NCBI GenBank assembly: GCA_028223755.1
Contig: JAOIUY010000003.1
Coordinates: 1 to 64,000 of the forward strand
From: Pseudomonadales bacterium
GTDB lineage: Bacteria; Pseudomonadota; Gammaproteobacteria; Pseudomonadales; UBA7434
Reading direction: 5' to 3'
Length of the DNA: 64,000 nt
Shown here: in pieces, positions 58,375-64,000 of the stretch
Position numbering within the stretch: position 1 is the stretch's first letter
How the letters are laid out: the number at the start of each line of letters is the position of its first letter
Notes under the pieces: generated by a model
Database searches by the model: none
Told to the model about the DNA's origin: nothing
What the model saw: the letters and a program-made list of their open reading frames with translations, nothing else
Translations under genes and position numbers: made by a program

Positions 58375-58863
58375 CTATATAAGCAGTGCTTTATCGATAG
58401 GGTTAAACCTATCGCAACTATTGATAAGTGAGTCAGCAGTTAGCGCTTTGACACCGTAAACTTCGGTAGTAACGGCATAATCCTTTTTAATTCGCTCTAG
58501 CAGTAGGTCAAAGTCACCATCGCCCGACAATAGAATGATTTTATCGACTTGCTGTGCTATTTGCATGATGTCGACAGTAATGCCTACATCCCAGTCACCC
58601 TTTGCCGAGCCATCGCGGCGTTGAATAAAGGGTTTTAGCTTAATCTCAAAGCCGATATTTTTTAGTATCGATTGAAAGTTACGTTGGTTTTTGTCGCCGC
58701 GATCAATGGCATAGGCATTAGCCGCGACTATCGTTCCTTGTGAGTTTACTAAATTCCAAAATGCCTGATAGTTAAATTGTCCGCTTAGAGCTTGTCGAGT
58801 CGTGTAATAAATATTTTGTACATCAACAAAAATAGCAATCGTGGGTTTTTGATGGTCGCTCAT
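58375..58863 (-). CDS. NYN-domain (LabA/DUF88-like) putative nuclease
   Basis: A 162-residue PIN-like NYN domain protein with acidic residues in IFVDVQNIYY, KGDWDVGITVDIM and LLSGDGDFDLLLERI, the expected metal-binding set of RNA nucleases. Start ATG 58863 lies five bases beyond the panD stop; TTG 58875 is in frame but overlaps panD. The tight spacing suggests coupled expression with panD. Target RNA unknown. Confidence 0.82.
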   Translation of the reverse strand: MSDHQKPTIAIFVDVQNIYYTTRQALSGQFNYQAFWNLVNSQGTIVAANAYAIDRGDKNQRNFQSILKNIGFEIKLKPFIQRRDGSAKGDWDVGITVDIMQIAQQVDKIILLSGDGDFDLLLERIKKDYAVTTEVYGVKALTADSLINSCDRFNPIDKALLI

Positions 58864-58868
58864 TGGTG

Positions 58869-59249
58869 TTAACAATTATCGACGGTGCTGCTGCCTTTTT
58901 CGTTCAGGTATCGAACGAACTTATTGTCTTCATCGACCAGAATAGTTGATGGTTCAAACGGTTCGCTGGCGAGTGTGAACGCCATAATAATCACTTCATC
59001 ACCGGGATGTATTAAATGGGCAGCGGCGCCATTCATTTCGATTGCGCCACTGTTCGCTTCGCCCTCAATAATATAGGTTTCTAATCGTGAGCCAGAGGTG
59101 TTGTTTACAACAAGGACTCGCTCATTTTTTTGCATGCCAGTGAGCTCAAGTAGGGCTTTATCAATTGTGATACTGCCCACATAATGCAAATCCGACCGCG
59201 TAACGGTGGCATTATGAATCTTTGCCGACATGTAATTTTTTAAACGCAT
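58869..59249 (-). CDS. panD: Aspartate 1-decarboxylase
   Basis: A 126-residue proenzyme with HYVGS at residues 22-26; autocleavage occurs between Gly25 and Ser26 to make the pyruvoyl group. NGAAAHLIHPGDEVIIMAF is the second signature. It makes beta-alanine for pantothenate and CoA. panB and panC are not in the window. Confidence 0.93.
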   Translation of the reverse strand: MRLKNYMSAKIHNATVTRSDLHYVGSITIDKALLELTGMQKNERVLVVNNTSGSRLETYIIEGEANSGAIEMNGAAAHLIHPGDEVIIMAFTLASEPFEPSTILVDEDNKFVRYLNEKGSSTVDNC

Positions 59250-59290
59250 ATTATCCCCTAGAACTTTTAATCTCTTTGCTCGATTAGCGA

Positions 59291-60340
59291 CTAGTTATTA
59301 CTATGTAATGCTTCATTTAACTCAATAGCTGATCGGTTGGTTTTGCATTCGACGGCACCGTTAGTTGAGTTGCGTCTAAACAGTAAGCCGGATTGGCCGC
59401 TAAGGTCGCGCGCTTTAACTTCTTTAACACATTGGTTGTTATCATCTAACAGCGCAACTTTGGTGCCGGCTGTAATGTACAAGCCTGCTTCAACAATGCA
59501 ATTGTCGCCAAGACCAATACCAATACCCGCATTAGCACCGATTAGACATTGTTTGCCGACAGAGATAACCACGTTGCCGCCGCCAGATAGAGTGCCCATG
59601 GTTGAGCAGCCGCCACCAAGATCTGAGCCTTCGCCAACAAATACACCCGCAGATACGCGGCCTTCAATCATGCTTGTACCAGCGGTACCGGCATTAAAGT
59701 TAACAAAACCTTCGTGCATGATGGTTGTTCCTTCGCCAATATATGCGCCAAGTCTTACTCTTGCAGTGTGAGCGATGCGAACGCCAGAGGGAACAACATA
59801 GTCTGTCATTACTGGGAATTTATCGACACATTTAACGTTTAACCAGCGACCTTGATTACGCGCTTCTAATTGACGACGTGGCAATTCTTTAATATCGATA
59901 GGGCCGTCGCTAGTCCAGGAAATGTTAGGAAGCGATGCAAAAATTCCACTAAGGTTGACTGAATGCGGTTTTACTAAGCGATGAGAAAGTAGGTGTAGCT
60001 TTAAATATGCTTCAGGCACGCTTTTAGGTTCATCATCCGTTGCCAAAATAGTCAAAACAGCTTTGCGTTTTGTGCCGACCATTTGCGCCGCTATATTGGC
60101 ATGTTCAATTTGTTTGAATGTTACCAGTGCATCGGCAATTTGATTAAGGTCGGTATCATCTAAATCAATGGCCTCATTGCCCCCATTCCAGCTAATGCCT
60201 GCTGCTGAAAGTGCTCCAATTAGCGCTTTTGAGCTATCTTTATCAAGCTGTGCGTTAGGTTGTGGGTAGTAAACTTCTAGCCACTCACCATTTTCGTTAG
60301 TGCTGCCTATACCGATGCTAAAGCTAAACAATTGTGTCAT
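59291..60340 (-). CDS. dapD: Tetrahydrodipicolinate N-succinyltransferase
   Basis: A 349-residue enzyme of the long, Pseudomonas-type DapD with an N-terminal domain of about 170 residues and a C-terminal hexapeptide beta helix (RIAHTARVRLGAYIGEGTTI, NFNAGTAGTSMIEGRVSAG). It works in lysine and diaminopimelate synthesis. The ArsC-like gene precedes it, as in Pseudomonas. Confidence 0.94.
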   Translation of the reverse strand: MTQLFSFSIGIGSTNENGEWLEVYYPQPNAQLDKDSSKALIGALSAAGISWNGGNEAIDLDDTDLNQIADALVTFKQIEHANIAAQMVGTKRKAVLTILATDDEPKSVPEAYLKLHLLSHRLVKPHSVNLSGIFASLPNISWTSDGPIDIKELPRRQLEARNQGRWLNVKCVDKFPVMTDYVVPSGVRIAHTARVRLGAYIGEGTTIMHEGFVNFNAGTAGTSMIEGRVSAGVFVGEGSDLGGGCSTMGTLSGGGNVVISVGKQCLIGANAGIGIGLGDNCIVEAGLYITAGTKVALLDDNNQCVKEVKARDLSGQSGLLFRRNSTNGAVECKTNRSAIELNEALHSNN

Positions 60341-60416
60341 TGAACTTGTCCTGTAACTGTCTTGTTAGGTGGTTTGAATGTTTAATATTATTACTGTTGT
60401 TAAAACTACTAATATA

Positions 60417-60776
60417 TTAAATCAGTTGTTCATAGTTAGTCGCTGAAAAGCCAACTTGAATATTGTCATCAGCGACAACCAGGATAGGTCTTTTGATCAG
60501 CGTTGGATGTGCTTCCATCGTTTTGATCAATAATGATTGTGCTGCATTATCAGCCGCGAGATCATTTTTTAATGTGTCTGGCAGTTGCTTCCAAGTGGTG
60601 CTGCGTTTGTTCAGCAGTTTATCGCTGGGAACTTGTTGTAGCCACTGTTCAATTTGCTCTTCGTTTAAACCATCTACCCGAAAATCATGAAAAGCGTATA
60701 CAATCGCATGATCGCCAAGCCATTTCTTAGCTTTCTTGACGCTGTCGCAATTACTGATGCCGTAAAGTGTAATCAA
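60417..60776 (-). CDS. ArsC/Spx-family protein (YffB-like)
   Basis: A 119-residue thioredoxin-fold protein with one N-terminal Cys in GISNCDSVKKAKKWL and IKRPILV near the C terminus. This short ArsC-like type is usually found next to dap genes. It is probably not an arsenate reductase; the family role is unclear. Confidence 0.85.
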   Translation of the reverse strand: MITLYGISNCDSVKKAKKWLGDHAIVYAFHDFRVDGLNEEQIEQWLQQVPSDKLLNKRSTTWKQLPDTLKNDLAADNAAQSLLIKTMEAHPTLIKRPILVVADDNIQVGFSATNYEQLI

Positions 60777-61011
60777 TGTATTACCTGCAAAGCGATTTAG
60801 AGTAATCTAATGTGTGGTTAATTTCTGCATACTACTAGTAGATATAGATATGCGCGGCCCAATGCCTAAAGCTGAGCGGCGCAGATTCTATCAGTTTGTG
60901 CCTAGGTTTGGACAGTGTCTTTTATTTGGGCGGTGTTATTTTATTCGGGCAATGGCTTTTTAAGGCTATTTTTAGCCTGCCTCTATTTTATTAAATTGTA
61001 ATTGAGACAAT

Positions 61012-62163
61012 ATGAGCAAAGATGAGTGTATCCAAATAACCGTCAATATCAGTGAGAGCGGCTTACTACCCGTTAGTGTTTTGGCCGATGCCAGCGGTTT
61101 GTCAAAAGCAGCGGTTAAGGATGCAATGCTCAAAGGTGCTGTTTGGCTGGCAAAAGAGTTACCAAAGCCTAAACCAAAACCTAAGCCTGTACCTGTGGCG
61201 AATGAGTCTGAAGAATGTGACCCTGAAGAGCCAGATTACTATGGTGTTAGAGCTCGAGCGCTTGAGAGTGCTGCTCTAGAAACTGAAATAGAAGCTGAAA
61301 AACCTACTGTAATTGAGACGACCAATAATGAAGATGAGGTTGTTGAGCTTCGTTACAGTAAGCCTAGACGGTTAAGGCGCATCAAAAGTAAGCTAAAGCA
61401 AGGTGATCAGTTAACGCTTAATTATGATCCTGAAGTTTTAGAGGTAAGCTGTCCGGAGGCGACTCTAATTGCTGATGAGGGCGATTATTCCGTCTGGTAC
61501 AAGCCTGCTGGGATGTTATGTCAGGGTTCTCGTTGGGGTGATCATACGACACTCAATCGCTGGGCTGAGAAGCAGCTTAAACCTGAACGCACTGCATTTA
61601 TCGTTCATCGTATTGATCGTATGGCTTCGGGCCTTGTAGTTGTCGCACATAGTAAAAAAACGGCTGCTTACCTCAGCGGTCAATTTGCTGACCGAAAAGT
61701 GGAAAAGCATTATCGAGTTATTGTGGCTGGCGATGTCGATGCAGCGCTTCCATTAATGATTGATGAAGAGATCGAGGGTAAGTCAGCGCGGACGATTGTT
61801 AATAAAAAGCAGTCACTAGTGCTTCGGCAAGATCTTAGTGATAAGCATTTATCTGAGAACAATTCGTCAGCTGATGCCGAGCAGTCTAATCACTTTTCGG
61901 TGCTTGATGTATCTATCGAAACGGGTAGAAAGCACCAGATTCGTCATCATTTGGCGTCACTGGGGCACCCTGTAGTCGGCGACAGGCTTTATTGTGATTC
62001 GGTCTTATTGTCTACAGTAGCCAAGGATCTTGGCTTAGATCTTCAGCTTTGTGCCATTGTTATGAGTTTTACTACGCCAGATGAAGAGGTTTTACGGCAA
62101 TATAAAATAACACAAGAGCTACTTGCTGGCTCGCTTGGCTTTATGTCTTTTGTGAGTATTTAG
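61012..62163 (+). CDS. RluA-family pseudouridine synthase with split S4-like domain
   Basis: A 383-residue enzyme. The catalytic Asp is D202 in HRIDRMASG, followed by KVEKHYRVIVAG and ETGRKHQIRHHLASLGHPVVGD. The first 50 residues and residues about 120-150 look like the two halves of the S4-like RNA-binding domain, separated by about 70 residues holding a Lys-Pro repeat (PKPKPKPKPVPV) and an acidic stretch. It isomerises uridine in rRNA or tRNA; target not assignable. Confidence 0.85.
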   Translation: MSKDECIQITVNISESGLLPVSVLADASGLSKAAVKDAMLKGAVWLAKELPKPKPKPKPVPVANESEECDPEEPDYYGVRARALESAALETEIEAEKPTVIETTNNEDEVVELRYSKPRRLRRIKSKLKQGDQLTLNYDPEVLEVSCPEATLIADEGDYSVWYKPAGMLCQGSRWGDHTTLNRWAEKQLKPERTAFIVHRIDRMASGLVVVAHSKKTAAYLSGQFADRKVEKHYRVIVAGDVDAALPLMIDEEIEGKSARTIVNKKQSLVLRQDLSDKHLSENNSSADAEQSNHFSVLDVSIETGRKHQIRHHLASLGHPVVGDRLYCDSVLLSTVAKDLGLDLQLCAIVMSFTTPDEEVLRQYKITQELLAGSLGFMSFVSI

Positions 62164-62248
62164 CCGCACGATCGATGATTTTATTGGTATTAGGCGCTAC
62201 TTTTCTGGTATTTACTCGTCGTGACTATTGGTATAAAAAAAGGGTTTG

Positions 62249-62283
62249 TCTAGAAAATCGACTACTTTCTGGATTTTCCTAGA
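62249..62283. repeat. Inverted repeat between the RluA-type and H1-like genes
   Basis: TCTAGAAAATC (62249-62259) and GATTTTCCTAGA (62272-62283) pair with one bulged base. It has no T tract and may be an operator or weak processing site upstream of the H1-like gene. Confidence 0.45.
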
Positions 62284-62358
62284 TAAAAGCCGGCCATTTG
62301 GTGGTTTATAGGAGCATTTTCTCATATAATCCGACCCCCTATATTAGGAGTAACCACT

Positions 62359-63102
62359 ATGGCTAAAGCAGCGAGTTCGGCTAAGAAAGCCACAACAAGC
62401 AAGGCAAAATCGGCAGCTAAGCCGGTTGCCAAGCCAAAAGCAAAGGTGAAAGCGAAAGCCAAAAAGGTTGCAGCAAAGCCAAAAGCGGCTGCAAAGTCTA
62501 AAGCTACTGCTAAATCCAAAACAGCAGTTAAAGCAAAATCGGCAGTTAAATCTAAAGCAGCAGCTAAGCCTAAAGCAAAAGCGGCAGCTAAAGCTGCTCC
62601 TAAAAAGAAGGCTGCAGCTAAACCTAAAGCTGCTGCAAAACCAGCAGCTAAAATTAAGGCTCCAGTTAAAGCGAAGCCTGCTTCTAAATCGACAGCGGCT
62701 GTTAAGCCCAAGGCTGCAGCTAAACCTAAGGCTGCGGCAAAACCTAAGGCTGCGGCGAAGCCCAAGGCTGCTGCCAAATCTAAGGCTGCCGCGAAACCTA
62801 AGGCTACCGCCAAATCCAAGGCTGCCGCTAAATCAAAAACTGCTGCCAAATCTAACCTGTCACTTAAAGGGCGCGTTGGACCTAAGGCTGTAGCCGATGC
62901 GAAACCAAAGCCGATTGTTGCTAAGCCAGCAGCTACTGATGACAATAGTAGTGAAGAGATAGACGCACAGGTTCAGGCTTTTCTAGCGTCCGGTAAGAAG
63001 ATCCAAGAGATTCCAGTGGGAACGAGTGGTATTACTCATACCGGTGGGACTAAGCATATAACGATCAGTCGAAATAAGCCGCAAGAAGCATCACGGTCTT
63101 GA
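62359..63102 (+). CDS. Histone H1-like Lys/Ala/Pro-rich protein (AlgP-like)
   Basis: A 247-residue, strongly basic protein with AGGAG before the ATG. Residues about 1-165 are Lys-Ala-Pro low complexity, including eight KPKAAA-type units, like the tails of AlgP and chlamydial HctB, and likely bind DNA or RNA. The C-terminal 75 residues are different: a short helix (QVQAFLASGKKIQEIPVG) and a TSGITHTGGTKHI stretch, a conserved-looking domain whose function I do not know. A long minus-strand frame opposite is an artefact of the repeats. Confidence 0.8.
   Translation: MAKAASSAKKATTSKAKSAAKPVAKPKAKVKAKAKKVAAKPKAAAKSKATAKSKTAVKAKSAVKSKAAAKPKAKAAAKAAPKKKAAAKPKAAAKPAAKIKAPVKAKPASKSTAAVKPKAAAKPKAAAKPKAAAKPKAAAKSKAAAKPKATAKSKAAAKSKTAAKSNLSLKGRVGPKAVADAKPKPIVAKPAATDDNSSEEIDAQVQAFLASGKKIQEIPVGTSGITHTGGTKHITISRNKPQEASRS
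62704..62847. repeat. Eight tandem 18-base units encoding KPKAAA-type repeats
   Basis: Units start at 62704, 62722, 62740, 62758, 62776, 62794, 62812 and 62830. They encode KPKAAA four times, then KSKAAA, KPKATA, KSKAAA and KSKTAA. Copy number may vary between strains by slippage. Confidence 0.85.
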
Positions 63103-63118
63103 TTGGATTTAATCGTTT

Positions 63119-63147
63119 TAAAAAAAGCTCCTTTAGGGGCTTTTTTT
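63119..63147 (+). terminator. Rho-independent terminator after the H1-like gene
   Basis: AAAAAAGCTCC / GGGGCTTTTTTT with a TTTA loop and one G-U pair, 16 bases after the stop codon. Confidence 0.88.
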
Positions 63148-63449
63148 ATGTCTGCTTATTGACTTCAGACAGCGTTATAACTGCCGATAGTTTCTAGATG
63201 ACCTATTTTGTTACAGAGTTACAAAATAGTTTTATCATCATGTCTTGTTCAAAAAAAAATTCCGGCGTATCGTGCTACATCTTAGTTACAAAACACCTTC
63301 AAACTTAAATGCTATGTCTATGGATGGGCTGGCTTCGACATAACATAAGGATAGTTTTATGCGCTTTGTCAGTCGTCTTAATCTAGTTTCAAATATTTTC
63401 TTTATGCTGTTTCTTAATCCTCATGCGCTTTCGCAATAGGAGGTTTTTT
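63148..63449. other. Region between the H1-like terminator and the DUF5675 gene
   Basis: About 300 bases, AT-rich, holding only the possible 26-residue frame at 63359. No attachment site or integrase is recognisable. The base composition is somewhat lower in G+C than in the genes to the left. Confidence 0.4.
63359..63439 (+). CDS. Possible 26-residue hydrophobic leader peptide
   Basis: ATG 63359 has AAGGAT six bases upstream and opens 26 codons to TAG 63437-63439. The peptide has Arg residues at the N terminus, a hydrophobic middle (NIFFMLFL) and ALSQ at the end, like a signal peptide or small membrane peptide. Its stop overlaps the AGGAGG site of the next gene, which suggests translational coupling. 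It may equally be chance. Confidence 0.35.
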   Translation: MRFVSRLNLVSNIFFMLFLNPHALSQ

Positions 63450-63866
63450 ATGCAAACGGCCATATTATTAAGAGGTGAAGTACGCGCTGATAGTATCCGT
63501 GGCGTTTTATTTGCGGGTGGAAAATTTTTTCATACGATTGAGCGACCATGGAAAAATAATAAACGCAATGAAAGCTGTATTCCTGCCGGTGCATATCAAA
63601 CAACATTCTTGCCTCGGTCAGCTAGTGGTAAATATCGCCAGGTCTACCATCTTCAGTCAGTGCCAGGCCGTACTGGCATCTTAATCCATAACGGTAACTT
63701 AGTGGCTCACTCTCGCGGCTGCTTAATTATCGGTTTGCGTCGCGGTTCACTGGCGGGTAAAGCGGCTGTTATTAATTCTCGTACAGCATTGCATCAATTA
63801 TTTCAGGTTATGGGCGCTGAGCCTTTTCAATTACAGATTATAGGTAATCAGCAACTTTCTAATTAA
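63450..63866 (+). CDS. DUF5675 family protein, phage-associated type
   Basis: A 138-residue protein with the DUF5675 signatures TIERPWKNNKRNESCIPAGAY and ILIHNGNLVAHSRGCLIIG. ATG 63450 follows AGGAGG and is preferred over ATG 63423. The family is common near lysis genes in phages and prophages and may act on the cell wall, but activity is not proven. The next frame is a small membrane protein. Confidence 0.75.
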   Translation: MQTAILLRGEVRADSIRGVLFAGGKFFHTIERPWKNNKRNESCIPAGAYQTTFLPRSASGKYRQVYHLQSVPGRTGILIHNGNLVAHSRGCLIIGLRRGSLAGKAAVINSRTALHQLFQVMGAEPFQLQIIGNQQLSN

Positions 63867-63903
63867 TCACTATTCAATTGATTGTTTACGGAGTAAAAAA
63901 CTG

Positions 63904-64000
63904 ATGGAAGCACTTTTTTCAATTCTGACATCAACCGGCGCGGGCGGGATCATCGGCGTTTTAGGTAGCTGGTTAACCAAGCGTGAAGAGCGGAAGAATA
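63904..64000 (+). CDS. Start of a small membrane protein, possibly holin-like
   Basis: ATG 63904 opens 32 codons up to the window edge: a hydrophobic Gly-rich segment (SILTSTGAGGIIGVLGSW) followed by a basic stretch (TKREERKN). This resembles the N terminus of small phage proteins next to DUF5675 genes. The rest lies outside. Confidence 0.5.
   Translation, partial: MEALFSILTSTGAGGIIGVLGSWLTKREERKN

Noticed and set aside
59337-59771. A 144-residue plus-strand frame opposite dapD
   Set aside because: It lies wholly inside the hexapeptide repeats of a well-recognised gene and has no family features.
62322-62945. A 207-residue minus-strand frame rich in Ala and Leu
   Set aside because: It is the reverse of the KPKAAA repeat gene; its composition follows from the repeats, and the plus-strand gene has a ribosome binding site and terminator.

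Overview
The window is a contiguous piece of a gammaproteobacterial chromosome. The gene order (flhA-flhF-flhG-fliA-motC-motD-parC-parP; rpsB-tsf-pyrH-frr-uppS-cdsA-dxr-rseP-bamA-skp-lpxD-fabZ-lpxA-lpxB-rnhB-dnaE; lpxH-ppiB // glnS-cysS) is that of Pseudomonas-like and Cellvibrionales-like marine gammaproteobacteria. Protein similarity, moderately AT-leaning codon use, a single-polar-flagellum gene set and a PEP-CTERM surface protein fit a marine Cellvibrionales-type organism. The genus is inference only.

Layout. (1) 1-2606: end of hsbA, then hsbR and hptB, a partner-switching and phosphorelay module that in Pseudomonas tunes FlgM and biofilm. (2) 2710-20518: flagellar export, switch and motor genes fliK, fliLMNOPQR, flhB, flhA, flhF, flhG, fliA, an unknown gene, motC, motD, parC, parP and a DUF2802 gene. 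Sigma-54-type promoter motifs precede fliK, fliL, flhB and flhA. The chemotaxis block cheYZAB and the second cheW usually found here are absent. (3) 20613-39672: translation, envelope biogenesis, lipid A and replication genes in one long co-directional block, with a ribosomal-protein-type promoter and structured leader before rpsB and a terminator-like hairpin between frr and uppS. (4) 39763-46001: tRNA-Arg(TCG), an SrmB-like helicase, then minus-strand GST, ferrochelatase, acyltransferase and a GGDEF-EAL protein. (5) 46002-49653: an accessory stretch with a frameshifted PEP-CTERM gene behind a sigma-54-type promoter, a DUF6491 protein, a lipoprotein-type methyltransferase-like protein and a thioesterase. 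(6) 49897-56490: MATE transporter, lpxH, ppiB, glnS, cysS and tRNAs Pro, His and Arg(TCT). (7) 56626-64000: ybiT, NYN-domain gene, panD, dapD, an ArsC-like gene, an RluA-family synthase with an unusual insertion, a histone H1-like protein, and at the right edge a DUF5675 gene plus the start of a small membrane protein, which look phage-related.

The most notable points are: a divergent FlhF whose G3 and G4 nucleotide-binding motifs are altered; an HsbR whose receiver domain lacks the acidic pair and the lysine; loss of che genes from the flagellar island with parC/parP and the FliM CheY-binding peptide kept; a PEP-CTERM gene broken by one base just before its sorting signal, with repeated candidate activator sites upstream; and a hairpin that is at once a terminator and a possible mask of the uppS ribosome binding site. 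No CRISPR array, insertion sequence or integrase was seen.
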